Made by a program: the position numbers and the translations under genes
In this document: positions 42,423 through 51,513 of the stretch, piece after piece
How the letters are laid out: each line of letters begins with the position of its first letter
Numbering within the stretch: the first letter of the stretch is position 1
Origin: an uncultured Eubacteriales bacterium
GTDB taxonomy: Bacteria > Bacillota > Clostridia > Christensenellales > CAG-917
Reading direction: 5' to 3'
Assembly: GCA_900545885.1 (NCBI GenBank)
Contig: URAF01000009.1
Coordinates: 1 to 64,000, forward strand
Length of the DNA stretch: 64,000 nt
Notes under the pieces: generated by a model
The model's input: the letters and a program-made list of their open reading frames with translations, nothing else
Told to the model about the DNA's origin: nothing
The model's database searches: none

Positions 42423-43451
42423 TCACTCTGTTTTTTTGTCGTCCTTGGAAAAAGGCAGTTTGACTTTGGGAAGCCCGCGTTTTTTGGTTGCGGGTTCTTC
42501 CGCTTTTTCGGCGACTTCCTTGTCCGCCGCGGGTGCCGCATTGAGTTCGGCGGCTGCGGGTTGCGATTTCTCGGGCTGTTTTACGGGTTGTTTGCCTGCG
42601 GCGCGCGCTTTGAGTTCCTCTATGCGCGCCGCGGCTTTTACCGCTTGTTCGCGTGCGGCTTCCTTGGTGAATTTCACGGCTGCGGCTTTGAGTTCCTCTT
42701 TCGCGGCGGCTTTTGCCGCTTTTGCTTCCTCTTTGCGGACTTTAGCCGCCTCGTCGGTCGGTTGTTCGGTTTTGGGCGCGTCGTCGTGAACTTCCGTTCC
42801 GTACAGTTTGCTCATAACCTTGCTTTGGACTTTGTTGTCTTTTGCAACGCCGTTTACGTAAGAAGTGATTTTCACGGTGTACTGTTGTCCCACTTTCTTT
42901 GCGACCGCGGAAAAGACAATCAACGTAATTTTCAGAGAAACCTGAACAATCGCCACCGAGATGTTGACGCCGAGCACTATCCACTGCCAAAGTCCGAGGC
43001 CTTTTGTGCTGATGACGCCCGTCATTGAAACCGCCGTTGCGATTAAAAAGACAAGCGTAGTAAAACTGCGGAAAATGCCGAAGGCTTTTTTCAGTCCTTT
43101 GATTTTCTTTTTGCCTTGCTTTGCGTTGCCGGCATAAAGTCCTATCATCACGGCGAACACGATGACGTAGACGCCCATAACGCCGAGCATTATGTAAGAG
43201 TAAGGCGCAATCAGCCAGTTTTTGTAGAGGTAAAAACACGCCGACGCAATGGCGAAAATCATACTCAGTATCGTCCATACGAAACTGGCTTTCGCAACGC
43301 GCGACTGTTTTCTGGACTGTTTGATTTCTTCGGGTGAAAGTTCGCGGGCGACTGCGGCGTTATCCGCGGTTTCGGTGGTTTCGGCAACCGCCGCTCCGCC
43401 TGCCGTCACGTCCTGAACGACAACTTCCTCTTCTCTTTCTTTTTTCCTCAT
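42423..43451 (-). CDS. four-helix membrane protein with long Ala/Lys/Glu-rich tail
   Basis: I do not recognise a family. The 342-residue protein starts with a charged stretch. Four transmembrane segments follow (about residues 55-75, 82-104, 128-148 and 153-175). The last 120 residues are an Ala/Lys/Glu-rich, probably helical or coiled-coil tail (AAKVRKEEAKAAKAAAKEELK). The tail resembles low-complexity cytoplasmic extensions. GGGGAGG lies before the start. It is directly downstream of a condensation-domain-like gene with only 39 bases between, so it may belong to that cluster. Confidence 0.75.
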   Translation of the reverse strand: MRKKEREEEVVVQDVTAGGAAVAETTETADNAAVARELSPEEIKQSRKQSRVAKASFVWTILSMIFAIASACFYLYKNWLIAPYSYIMLGVMGVYVIVFAVMIGLYAGNAKQGKKKIKGLKKAFGIFRSFTTLVFLIATAVSMTGVISTKGLGLWQWIVLGVNISVAIVQVSLKITLIVFSAVAKKVGQQYTVKITSYVNGVAKDNKVQSKVMSKLYGTEVHDDAPKTEQPTDEAAKVRKEEAKAAKAAAKEELKAAAVKFTKEAAREQAVKAAARIEELKARAAGKQPVKQPEKSQPAAAELNAAPAADKEVAEKAEEPATKKRGLPKVKLPFSKDDKKTE

Positions 43452-43490
43452 AAATCCTCCCCTGCGGCACTCCCTTGCCGCTCCTTTGAT

Positions 43491-44780
43491 TTATTTTTGC
43501 GCAAGAGCCGCCACTTTGTCAATGTTTGCAAGCAATATATCGAAAAACTCGTTGACTTTCTTTTCGTCGTCCTCGTTGCCCGTGATTGCAATGGTGAACG
43601 TAACTTCGCCCTCGAAAGTCGTGAGCGCAAGCTGCATAAAAGGTTTGCCTTTGACTGCACCCGTATAGAAACCGTCTTCGGGCACGGCGTTTCCCATTCT
43701 GTATTCGGCGGGCTTGATGGAGCCTATATTGCTCATGCCGATGAGAGGGTTGTCATAACCGAGTTTGATTGCCTGTTCGCTTATGCAGTGCGGGAATATG
43801 GCATATGCAAGATTGAGAAGGGGCAAGGAATAAAGACCGAGGAACTTGTCCGTCTTGTTTTTTTCCATTGCCTTTGCAACCGCGTCCAACGTATCGCGCA
43901 TAGTCGCGCCGACGCTTGCGACGCTCACGGTCATGAAACCCGTATGGTTGGTAAGACCCGTTTCCAGTCCGCCCTGTTTCATATGTCTGCGCAGGTCGAC
44001 CATGCACGGAACGGTGAGCGTTTCGCCGTCGCGGAAAACGCCGAAGTCGTAAAGCGAACGCACGTACGCCGCAAGCATGACGTCGTTGACGGTAAATCCG
44101 AGTTGCTTGCCCGCCGCGCGCGCAGCATTGAAACGCTCCGCCGAAAGTTTGCGTTTGATTATGCGGTTGCGGTCTCCTTCTCTCTTTTCGGTAAGCGGGA
44201 AAAAGTGTTCGTCCTTGACCGCGCTGATGTTGCGGTAAAGTCCTTTCGCAACCTTTTTGTCCTCTTCCGTCATGGACGAATAAACCATATCGTATGCGCG
44301 GGAACCGTGTTTTATCGTCATGTTTTCGTCACCTGAAACCAGCTTTGTGTAATTTTCGCAAAGTTTGATGACAAAATATTTGAGGTCGCCGCCGTCGAAA
44401 CACATATGGTTTACAACGACCACCACGGCGGACTTTCCGTCCTTTGTGAACAGACCGACTTTAATCTGTACGTTGTCCTTTATGGAAATGCGCTGCGACA
44501 CGAAATTCATGACGTCGCGCTCGATATCGTTGCTGTCCGCAACCGTCAGCACGTCGTCGACCGAATAATTCTGCACCACCCAGTAAGGTTTGATGAAGTT
44601 GTTGTGATAACGGCTGTGCAGTACGGGTACGTTGTCGAGCTGGAATTTGAGCGCGCGTTTCAGCGTGTCGGCGTCGACTTTGCCGTCGTAGTAGAGTGCG
44701 CAGTGCATCATTCTGTCGTAGTAGTTACGGAACAGATACTGCATTTTGTCCCACATTTCTGCTTTCAGTATTTTTTTCAT
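43491..44780 (-). CDS. condensation-domain-like acyltransferase, paralogue 1
   Basis: The 429-residue protein has the fold pattern of NRPS condensation domains, PapA5-type and alcohol acyltransferases. The active-site motif is NHMCFDGG at residues 124-131; the usual HHxxxDG has Asn in place of the first His, and the catalytic second His (H125) and D129 are kept. It should transfer an acyl group to an alcohol or amine in the cytoplasm, with unknown substrates. The N-terminal 24 residues (KILKAEMWDKMQYLFRNYYD and on) are almost identical to those of the gene at 46070-47368. No carrier-protein or adenylation domain is encoded nearby, so this is not a normal NRPS module. Confidence 0.82.
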   Translation of the reverse strand: MKKILKAEMWDKMQYLFRNYYDRMMHCALYYDGKVDADTLKRALKFQLDNVPVLHSRYHNNFIKPYWVVQNYSVDDVLTVADSNDIERDVMNFVSQRISIKDNVQIKVGLFTKDGKSAVVVVVNHMCFDGGDLKYFVIKLCENYTKLVSGDENMTIKHGSRAYDMVYSSMTEEDKKVAKGLYRNISAVKDEHFFPLTEKREGDRNRIIKRKLSAERFNAARAAGKQLGFTVNDVMLAAYVRSLYDFGVFRDGETLTVPCMVDLRRHMKQGGLETGLTNHTGFMTVSVASVGATMRDTLDAVAKAMEKNKTDKFLGLYSLPLLNLAYAIFPHCISEQAIKLGYDNPLIGMSNIGSIKPAEYRMGNAVPEDGFYTGAVKGKPFMQLALTTFEGEVTFTIAITGNEDDEKKVNEFFDILLANIDKVAALAQK

Positions 44781-44801
44781 AGTCCTGTATCCTCTAAAAA
44801 A

Positions 44802-44820
44802 GGAGCGGCATTGCCGCTCC
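44802..44820 (-). terminator. terminator of the esterase gene
   Basis: An 8-bp stem GGAGCGGC/GCCGCTCC with loop ATT is followed on the minus strand by TTTTTT. It lies just before the Shine-Dalgarno of the downstream acyltransferase gene, so that gene depends on read-through or a promoter I cannot see. Confidence 0.85.
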
Positions 44821-44854
44821 TTCGGTTGTTTGAGATGTCGGCAACGTAAAAACG

Positions 44855-45772
44855 TCAGATTTTGCCTTCCGCAAATCTCGCCATGAAGTCGGCGGTTAGC
44901 TGGTTGTTTTTCTTCGCGGATTTACCGTTCCATGTAAGCGAGAAGCAATGGTTTTCGGCAAATTTCGTGGAATGGAATTCTTCTACGTGAACACCCAGTC
45001 CTTTGAGTTTCTCCACAAGTTTGGGTCCCTGTCCGCCGCAGAAGAAGTCCTGCTCTGCGTACGTAATGAAGGACGCGGGGAAGTTTGCGTCGACGTGGTC
45101 TATGGGCGCGCACAAATCCAACCATTCGTAGGTCGCGACGTCGGCTTTCTTAATGGACGCGAAGTCCCAGAGAATTTTGTCGGCAAGACCGAAAGGTACT
45201 TTTGCTTTGAGCGCCGTTGCAACGTCGTATATGCCGCAGTTGAGCACCGCTCCCTGGAACTTGGCATTGGTCGTTACGCCCAGTCTTTCCTGCAAGGATT
45301 TCTTGTTGCAGATGCAGGCAAGCATTGCGGAATAGTATCCGCCTGCGCTGTCGCCCGAAATAATGACGCGGTTGAGGTCGAGATTGAGTCGTTCGGCGTT
45401 GTCCATCATCCAGTTCGCCGCACTCACAAGCTGACGGAGAGGTTCGGGGAACTTGTATTTGGGACAAAGACCGTAGTTGACGTTGATGACGAAGTAACCC
45501 ATCTGCGCACTCCAACGGGACAAAGCGCGACGGTATTTCTTGTCGCCCGCGACAAAACCGCCGCCGTGTATGTAGAACAGAACGGGATACTTCCCTTCCT
45601 TGCGTTTTACGTAGTAAGTGTCGAGGGTGCAATCCTCGGGAGCGGACTTATCGTAAACGATGTCCTTGTCGACGACAAACTCAACGTTTTTGAAACGCGT
45701 GCATCTTCTGTTGTTCTGCGGCGCGTCGAAAAGATAGTCGATAGCCACGAAAGCCGTTCTTGCAAAACTCAT
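44855..45772 (-). CDS. alpha/beta hydrolase, hormone-sensitive lipase-type esterase
   Basis: The 305-residue enzyme has the HSL-family oxyanion motif HGGGF (residues 69-73) and the nucleophile elbow GDSAGG (140-145, Ser142). The acid is in TYAEQDFF near residue 258 and the His in NHCFSL near the C-terminus. It should hydrolyse short-chain esters or acylated small molecules. There is no signal peptide. It lies between two acyltransferase paralogues, so it may remove what they add or work on the same lipid or glycolipid (inference). A good promoter precedes it and a terminator follows. Confidence 0.88.
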   Translation of the reverse strand: MSFARTAFVAIDYLFDAPQNNRRCTRFKNVEFVVDKDIVYDKSAPEDCTLDTYYVKRKEGKYPVLFYIHGGGFVAGDKKYRRALSRWSAQMGYFVINVNYGLCPKYKFPEPLRQLVSAANWMMDNAERLNLDLNRVIISGDSAGGYYSAMLACICNKKSLQERLGVTTNAKFQGAVLNCGIYDVATALKAKVPFGLADKILWDFASIKKADVATYEWLDLCAPIDHVDANFPASFITYAEQDFFCGGQGPKLVEKLKGLGVHVEEFHSTKFAENHCFSLTWNGKSAKKNNQLTADFMARFAEGKI

Positions 45773-45800
45773 AAACCCACCTCTTATTTAGATATACGAT

Positions 45801-45829
45801 ATTTTAACATAGGATTTTCCCCTTGTAAA
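45801..45829 (-). promoter_or_regulatory. promoter of the esterase gene
   Basis: On the minus strand TTTACA (45824-45829), a 17-bp spacer and TAAAAT (45801-45806). Confidence 0.7.
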
Positions 45830-45867
45830 CCGTACGCGGCAAATTTGCACATTATGCGGTTGCGCGG

Positions 45868-45972
45868 CGGTACACACAAAGAAAAACGAGCTATGCGGTC
45901 TGCCTCTGATGTGTAAAGAAAAACGCAGTACGCGGTTTGCACGCCTAACGTACGCCTAACGTACGCCTAACC
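45868..45972. repeat. short tandem and degenerate repeats in an intergenic region
   Basis: ACGCCTAACGT is repeated three times head to tail (45941-45951, 45952-45962, and partly 45963-45972). Just before it, two imperfect copies of a segment of about 29 bases containing AAAGAAAAACG and GCGGT occur near 45880-45907 and 45915-45940. The 297-base gap holds no gene apart from these repeats, the esterase promoter and a terminator. Confidence 0.75.
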
Positions 45973-45980
45973 GGTATACC

Positions 45981-46019
45981 CAAAGGAAAACGCGCGCCGT
46001 CGGCACGCGTTTTCCTTTG
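45981..46019 (-). terminator. long hairpin terminator of acyltransferase paralogue 2
   Basis: A perfect 14-bp stem (CAAAGGAAAACGCG / CGCGTTTTCCTTTG) with an 11-base loop lies 50 bases past the stop. Its 3' arm is T-rich on the minus strand. Confidence 0.75.
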
Positions 46020-46069
46020 TGGTGTGTATGTCAATTGGGAAATTGAGCTTGTTTGTTCGACAATCGGGT

Positions 46070-47368
46070 TCAGACGAGTTTGTCGCGGTTGAGTTCGACA
46101 AAGTCGTTCATGTTTTTGATGATGAGGTCGAAGAAACGGTTGACCGTCTTTTCGTCCTCGTCGTTGCCGCGGATTGCAATCGTCATCGTAATGTCTCCGA
46201 GCAAGCTGGTGAGCGCAAGTTGCATATAAGGCTTGTACTTGACCGCACCCGTCATAAATCCGTCGATTATGTTTGCGTCGCCCATACGGAGCGCGCGGTC
46301 GTCCATAATGCCGATGTTGCTCATGCCGATAAGCGGGTTGAGGTAACCGATTTTGATTGCGGTTTCGCTGATGACGAAGGGGAAAATCGTGTATGCCAGT
46401 TTGAGAAGAGGCAGAGAGTAAAGTCCCATATACGGGTCGTCCTTGCTCTTTCTCACGGAACGCAGAACCTCGATGAGCGTGTCGTTTATGGTTTCGCCCT
46501 TTCTCTCTGTGGAACACTGCATAAATCCCGTGTGGTTGGTAAGTCCGGTACCCGCGCCGCCGTCGACGATGTGTCTGCGAAGGTCGACCATGCAGGGAAT
46601 GGTCAGACGTTCGTCGTCGCGGAACATTCCGATTTCGTAAAGCGAACGGACATAGAACGCCAACATAAGGTCGTTGACCGTAACGCCGAGATTTTTGCCT
46701 ATCTTGCGGAAGGACGCGAACAGTTCCTTGCCGACCTTACGTCTGACGATACGCGTTACGTCGGCAGGCGAATCGGGAGTAAGCGGGAAATAGTGCTCGT
46801 CCTTAATCTGGCTGATGTTCTTGTAGAGGTTTCTTGCGATTTTTTCCTCTTCCTCGGTGAGCTTGGAATATACGGCGTCGTAACTGCGGCTGCCCGTCTT
46901 GATTTCGAGGTCGCGGTCGCCGTCGAGGAGTTTGTTGTAGTTTTCGGCGAGTTTCTTCATGAAGTATTTGAAGTCGCCGCCGTCCATGCACATATGGTTG
47001 ACAATCATGCAAAGCGTGCTTTTGCCGTCCTTGTTGAACACAGCCATTTTGTACTGAACGTTGCTTTCCACGGGTATGCACTGGCAGATGAACGCGTTGA
47101 CGTCAGCTTCGAGGTCGACGCTGTCGCGCACGGTCAGGATGTCGTTTACCGTGTAATCTTCGACCGACCAGTAAGGTTCGATGACGTTGCCGTGGAACGA
47201 GCTGTGCAGAACGGGAACTTTTTCGGTGGTGTACACCAGCACTCTTTTGAGCACTCCGATGTCGATGAGGTCGTCGTAGTACTGCACGCAGTGCACCATT
47301 CTGTCGTAATAGTTGCGGAACAGATATTGCATCTTGTCCCACATTTCGGCTTTCAGAATTTTGCTCAT
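46070..47368 (-). CDS. condensation-domain-like acyltransferase, paralogue 2
   Basis: The 432-residue protein is a close paralogue of the protein encoded at 43491-44780, with the same spacing of motifs. NHMCMDGG is at residues 124-131, with H125 and D129 conserved and Asn in place of the first His. Later blocks such as MVDLRRH, TGLTNHTGFM and NPLIGMSNIG are shared too. The substrates are unknown. Two copies flanking an esterase suggest two acyl additions on the same or related molecules. The Shine-Dalgarno is AAAGGTG. A long hairpin terminator follows. Confidence 0.82.
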   Translation of the reverse strand: MSKILKAEMWDKMQYLFRNYYDRMVHCVQYYDDLIDIGVLKRVLVYTTEKVPVLHSSFHGNVIEPYWSVEDYTVNDILTVRDSVDLEADVNAFICQCIPVESNVQYKMAVFNKDGKSTLCMIVNHMCMDGGDFKYFMKKLAENYNKLLDGDRDLEIKTGSRSYDAVYSKLTEEEEKIARNLYKNISQIKDEHYFPLTPDSPADVTRIVRRKVGKELFASFRKIGKNLGVTVNDLMLAFYVRSLYEIGMFRDDERLTIPCMVDLRRHIVDGGAGTGLTNHTGFMQCSTERKGETINDTLIEVLRSVRKSKDDPYMGLYSLPLLKLAYTIFPFVISETAIKIGYLNPLIGMSNIGIMDDRALRMGDANIIDGFMTGAVKYKPYMQLALTSLLGDITMTIAIRGNDEDEKTVNRFFDLIIKNMNDFVELNRDKLV

Positions 47369-47429
47369 ATCACACCTTTATTGTCCGATTTAATACGCAG
47401 AACCGCACGTTAATGCGGTTTGCAGCTTG

Positions 47430-48278
47430 TCAGTCTTTCCACATGGTGTAGTAAGACTCGTCTTCTTTCTTATATTTCTTGTCGATTTTGGCTTTGTCGG
47501 CTTTATCCTTTTTCTTGTTGTATTTGACAAGAAGGATAATGCTCATGATGACGGAACCGATGACGCCGCCGAGGCAGAGTATCCAGGTGGGGTGCCAGGG
47601 TGCAACGTGGGTTACGCCGAGGATTACGTACAGGAGCACGCAGAACACTTCCATGAAAATTCCGAGTTCGACGTAACGGAATTTGAAGTTGGTTGCGTCG
47701 GCGAGAACGGTGTCGAAACCGAGCATGATGATGACCATCACAAGGAAGATAATCCAGCTCATTTCAACGTGGAACACGAGTTGCAGCAACAGGAACAGGT
47801 ACACGCATACGAGGGCGATTATGACAAACGGCATAAGTCGCATGAGCAGGTATTTCTGTGCTTTTGCGAATTTGACGAGGAGCAGGCAGGCAACCGCGAT
47901 AATTCCGACGAATGCGCCGCCGACGAGCAACAGCCACGTAAGCGACCAAGCCTGCGTCACGAAGCTGACCACGAGATAAACAAGCACGAACGCAAGAACC
48001 GCCGCGATTACGCCCGCACCGATAAGCAGCCCTTTGCGCTTTGCGTTGTCGACTTTGTGTTCCTGTTCTTCGAATGCAACGAGCGTCGCGCGGAAATCGC
48101 CGAGTTCGTCAATGCACATATCGTAGATGAGGTCTTCGTCGTCGATGCCTTTGATGCGGAGCTCCTGTGCTCTGTCCATCAGCTTTTTTAGCATCTGTTC
48201 ACGGTATTCCATTGCCGCCAGCGTGGGAGCTATGGCGCGGAACTCTCTTTCGAGATATCTTTTGAATCTTTCTTTCAT
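47430..48278 (-). CDS. polytopic membrane protein with N-terminal HAAS/permease-prefix-like domain
   Basis: The 282-residue protein begins with a helical, charged domain of about 70 residues (FKRYLEREFRAIAP to GDFRATLVAFEEQE) like those at the front of many Clostridia membrane proteins. About six transmembrane helices and a Lys/Asp-rich C-terminal tail follow. I cannot name a function. It is the first gene upstream of acyltransferase paralogue 2, with a 61-base gap that contains a weak hairpin, so the two are probably co-transcribed. GGAGGGTGTG precedes the ATG. Confidence 0.75.
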   Translation of the reverse strand: MKERFKRYLEREFRAIAPTLAAMEYREQMLKKLMDRAQELRIKGIDDEDLIYDMCIDELGDFRATLVAFEEQEHKVDNAKRKGLLIGAGVIAAVLAFVLVYLVVSFVTQAWSLTWLLLVGGAFVGIIAVACLLLVKFAKAQKYLLMRLMPFVIIALVCVYLFLLLQLVFHVEMSWIIFLVMVIIMLGFDTVLADATNFKFRYVELGIFMEVFCVLLYVILGVTHVAPWHPTWILCLGGVIGSVIMSIILLVKYNKKKDKADKAKIDKKYKKEDESYYTMWKD

Positions 48279-48377
48279 AACACACCCTCCGATGATTATT
48301 TACTTTTCTGTTACCGTTTCTTGCGGTGTTCACTTAATAAACGCACCGAACCCGAAAAGGTTACAAAAAAATTATCA

Positions 48378-49109
48378 TTATTTTCCGACATACGGCGCAA
48401 CCGTAAGATTCAGCCGTTTTCGCACGGTTTTCCAGTCGGGACAGAACTTGCCGAGAAGCGCGTAAAAAGTTCTGTCGTGCGCGGACACGTAAATGTGGCT
48501 GAGTTCGTGCAACGCAACGTACCGTATGCACTCCCGCGGAGCGTGAACAAGCGCGGTGTTAAGCGTGACCGTCCTTGTCGCCGCATTGCAACTGCCCCAC
48601 CGAGCCCTCATTCTGCGCAACCGCAAAATGCACGGCGCGCCGAAATACCCTTGCGTTTCGCGTTCGGCGAAACGGAAAAGTTCGGGCAGAATTTCCGCCG
48701 CACGGGCGGCGTACCACTTCTCCAACGTCTTTTCAGCAAGCTGCAAATCCGCCGTGTCGGGTATGCGGATTTCGATTTCACCGCCGTCCTCGGATATACT
48801 CACCGACTTTTTTTCGGCGGCGATTATATGCAACGCGTATTCTCGCCCGAGAAAAAGCGTTTTTGCTCCGTCGCACACCGTCGTTTCTTTCTTTTGCGCC
48901 GCACGACGGGCGAACTCTTCCATTTTGCGCAAAACCCATTCGCCCTTTTCACGGACAAACGCGTCTGTGCGCGACACGGCAACGCGCGGATTTGCGCTCA
49001 CGCGCACGCTTCCGTCCGCACATATACGCAGATTCACGTTTTTTACGTTCTTTCTTGTCAGAACATATTCCAACTCATATCCGCCGCAATGCACCACGCG
49101 CTTTTCCAT
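48378..49109 (-). CDS. YgjP-type (DUF45/M48-like) zinc metallopeptidase
   Basis: The 243-residue protein carries the zinc motif HELSHIYVSAHD near residue 195 (HExxH, with a further His), preceded by the family block RMRARWGSCNAATRTVTLN and followed by WKTVRKRLN. YgjP-like proteins are small, single-domain predicted peptidases of unknown substrate, also found linked to restriction systems. None of that kind is next to it here. It has no signal peptide. It is a leftward single gene between the phoU terminator and the accessory cluster. Confidence 0.88.
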   Translation of the reverse strand: MEKRVVHCGGYELEYVLTRKNVKNVNLRICADGSVRVSANPRVAVSRTDAFVREKGEWVLRKMEEFARRAAQKKETTVCDGAKTLFLGREYALHIIAAEKKSVSISEDGGEIEIRIPDTADLQLAEKTLEKWYAARAAEILPELFRFAERETQGYFGAPCILRLRRMRARWGSCNAATRTVTLNTALVHAPRECIRYVALHELSHIYVSAHDRTFYALLGKFCPDWKTVRKRLNLTVAPYVGK

Positions 49110-49156
49110 ATCTCGATTTTACCGCAACCCAAACAAAATTTCAACAAACAAAAAAA

Positions 49157-49175
49157 GGAGAGGCTATGTCTCTCC
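49157..49175 (-). terminator. terminator of the pst-phoU operon
   Basis: The stem GGAGAG/CTCTCC with a 7-base loop is followed by seven T on the minus strand, about 20 bases after the phoU stop. Confidence 0.85.
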
Positions 49176-49197
49176 CTTCTTGTCTGAAAAACATCAT

Positions 49198-49836
49198 TCA
49201 TACCAAAGTTCTTTCTCCCGCGGAAAACAGTATCCATTCCGCTACGTTTACCGCATGGTCGCAGATGCGCTCGAGATATTTTGCCACCATAAGCAAGTCT
49301 AATGCCGTTTCGCCGTCGGCAACCGTTTCGATATGCCGCGTGAGTTCGTCCTTGGTGCGTTCGAAAAGCCCGTCGGCTATATCGTCCGTCTTGCAGATTA
49401 TCCGCGCTTGCGCGACGTCGAACTTCTCGACTGCTCTTGCGCAGCGTTCCGTCATTTCCTCCGCAGTCTGCAAAAGTCCGGACATTGCCGCAGACAATGC
49501 GCGGGGACGGTTTTGCATTCGTACGGTGATTTCCGCAATATCCGCCGCCTGGTCGGAAATTCTTTCCAAATCCGTGACCATTTTCATTGCCGACGTTATG
49601 AACGTCAAATCGTGCGCCACGGGCTGTTGTTTTACTATCATAATCATACAAAGCCTTTCTATTTCGGCTTCGTATCTGTCGGCGGCGATTTCGAAGGCTT
49701 TCACTCCTTTTGCCGCCGCGCAATCGTTATCGCGCAATGCGCGAACCGCCGTTCTCACTGCCTGTGCGTCCGTTTCGCACATTTCCGAAAGCAACGCCCT
49801 GAGTTTTGCAAGCTGTTCGTCGTAAACTTTTCTCAT
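49198..49836 (-). CDS. phoU: phosphate transport regulator PhoU
   Basis: The 212-residue protein is all-helical with two PhoU repeats of about 90 residues. Family-type metal-binding stretches are visible (FEIAADRYEAEIERLCMIMI and ERISDQAADIAE in the first repeat, ERICDHAVNVAEWILF in the second). PhoU links the Pst transporter to the PhoR/PhoB-type two-component system and limits phosphate uptake. It starts one base after the pstB stop, the usual last place in the pst operon. No phoPR genes are in the window. Confidence 0.93.
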   Translation of the reverse strand: MRKVYDEQLAKLRALLSEMCETDAQAVRTAVRALRDNDCAAAKGVKAFEIAADRYEAEIERLCMIMIVKQQPVAHDLTFITSAMKMVTDLERISDQAADIAEITVRMQNRPRALSAAMSGLLQTAEEMTERCARAVEKFDVAQARIICKTDDIADGLFERTKDELTRHIETVADGETALDLLMVAKYLERICDHAVNVAEWILFSAGERTLV

Positions 49837-49837
49837 A

Positions 49838-50587
49838 TCAACCGAATCTCCCGGTAATGTAGTCTTCCGTGCGTTTGTCGCAAGGATTGTTGAAAATATC
49901 GTCCGTGTTGCCGAACTCTATGAGTTCGCCGAGCAGGAAAAACGCGGTCTTATCGGAAATTCGCGCCGCCTGTTGCATATTGTGAGTGACGATGACTATT
50001 GTATAGTCGCGCCTGAGTTCCTGAACCAGGTCTTCGATTTTTGCGGTAGAAATCGGGTCAAGCGCGGACGTAGGCTCGTCCATAAGCACAACGTCGGGCT
50101 GAACCGCAAGCGCACGCGCAATACAAAGTCGCTGTTGCTGCCCGCCGGATAACCCCAACGCGCTCTTTTTCAGCCTGTCCTTGACTTCGTCCCATATCGC
50201 GGCAAGTCGCAAAGACCTCTCCACCATTTCGTCGAGTTCTGATTTCTTGCGTACTCCGTGGGTTTTGGGTCCGTATGCAATGTTGTCGTATATGCTCATC
50301 GGAAAAGGATTGGGTTTCTGAAAAACCATTCCCACTCTCTTTCGCAGAAGGTTTATGTCAATCTGTTTGTAGACGTCCTCGCCGTCGAGCAGAACTTCTC
50401 CCGTTATCCTGCAATGCGGAACAAGGTCGTTCATTCTGTCCAGAGTTTTGAGAAAGGTTGATTTCCCGCACCCCGACGGACCTATGAGCGCGGTTATCGA
50501 GTTTGCGTCTATTCCTATGTTTACGGACTTCAACGCCTGAAAATTTCCGTAATACAAATTGAGGTCTGTAACTTTGAATTTTTCCAT
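49838..50587 (-). CDS. pstB: phosphate ABC transporter ATP-binding protein PstB
   Basis: The 249-residue ATPase of the high-affinity phosphate importer has Walker [10 protein letters not shown] (near residue 36), the signature LSGGQQQR, Walker [13 protein letters not shown] and the switch histidine in VTHNM. The length is standard. I take the ATG at 50585-50587, preceded by AAAAAGGAG. Its first base overlaps the last base of the pstA stop (TGATG), so translation is coupled. The same open frame continues far upstream through pstA in a different frame, which is not coding. Confidence 0.96.
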   Translation of the reverse strand: MEKFKVTDLNLYYGNFQALKSVNIGIDANSITALIGPSGCGKSTFLKTLDRMNDLVPHCRITGEVLLDGEDVYKQIDINLLRKRVGMVFQKPNPFPMSIYDNIAYGPKTHGVRKKSELDEMVERSLRLAAIWDEVKDRLKKSALGLSGGQQQRLCIARALAVQPDVVLMDEPTSALDPISTAKIEDLVQELRRDYTIVIVTHNMQQAARISDKTAFFLLGELIEFGNTDDIFNNPCDKRTEDYITGRFG

Positions 50588-51504
50588 CAATACTCCTTTT
50601 TGAAACGGTTTGCGATGAACTCCGCAATGCCGTTTATGACAAGCACCAGCGCAATGAGAACAATTGCCGTAGCCCACGACTCGTCGGGGTGCAGTCCTTC
50701 GCTGGCGAGAATGTACATATGAACCGAAAGCGTTTCGCCGCTGCCGAGAAGTCCGTCGGGCACACGCGTAACGGTGCCCGCGGTATATATAAGCGCGGCA
50801 GTTTCGCCGACCACTCTTCCGAGCGCGAGAATTATGCCCGAAAGTATTCCCGGAACCGCGGACGGCAGTACGATTTTGAATATCGTACGCAGTTTGCCCG
50901 CGCCGAGCGCAAACGAACCTTCCCTGAACGATACGGGAACGCTTTTCAGCGCCTCTTCCGTCGTGCGCATAACAAGCGGCAGTATCATTATCGCCATAGT
51001 CAAAACACCGGCGGCAAGACAATATGCGTGGAACAAAATCTCTACAAACAACAGCATTCCGAATATGCCGTAAACTATGGACGGAATGCCTGCAAGCGTT
51101 TCGGCGGCCATTCTGACAACCGCCACGAACTTGTTGGTGCTTCCTGCGTACTCGACCATGAAAATTGCCGAGAACACGCCTATCGGCACGGCGATGAGAA
51201 GAGAGAGCGACGCGATTATCAGCGTATTGATTATCGCGGGAGTCATTGAAAGGTTCTCGGACGTATAAACAGGTTCGAAAAGTTCGGGTTTGAGGTTTGG
51301 CAAACCTTTCATCAGAACGTAAATCAGTATCCAGAGAACTATTGCGACCGTCACCGCAGCGGCAAGCATGACGGCTATCATGACCGCAAAGGAAAACGGG
51401 TGTTTTGCATATTCTTTCAGGCGCACGGCAAAGGAACGTCCGTTTACGAACCTGCGTCCTTTGAGATCTGCGCCCGCGTCGGGTCGGAATGTAAGGCTTC
51501 GCAT
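50587..51504 (-). CDS. pstA: phosphate ABC transporter permease PstA
   Basis: The 305-residue permease has six transmembrane helices and the binding-protein-dependent transport signature ([34 protein letters not shown]), which contacts PstB. The first 35 residues are a hydrophilic cytoplasmic extension. GTAGGAGGGG precedes the ATG. It overlaps pstB by one base and follows pstC with a 9-base gap. Confidence 0.94.
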   Translation of the reverse strand: MRSLTFRPDAGADLKGRRFVNGRSFAVRLKEYAKHPFSFAVMIAVMLAAAVTVAIVLWILIYVLMKGLPNLKPELFEPVYTSENLSMTPAIINTLIIASLSLLIAVPIGVFSAIFMVEYAGSTNKFVAVVRMAAETLAGIPSIVYGIFGMLLFVEILFHAYCLAAGVLTMAIMILPLVMRTTEEALKSVPVSFREGSFALGAGKLRTIFKIVLPSAVPGILSGIILALGRVVGETAALIYTAGTVTRVPDGLLGSGETLSVHMYILASEGLHPDESWATAIVLIALVLVINGIAEFIANRFKKEY

Positions 51505-51513
51505 ATTCCCCTC

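Noticed and set aside
43491..47368. A non-ribosomal peptide synthetase cluster
   Set aside because: The two condensation-like proteins stand alone. No adenylation, carrier or thioesterase domain of NRPS type is encoded near them.
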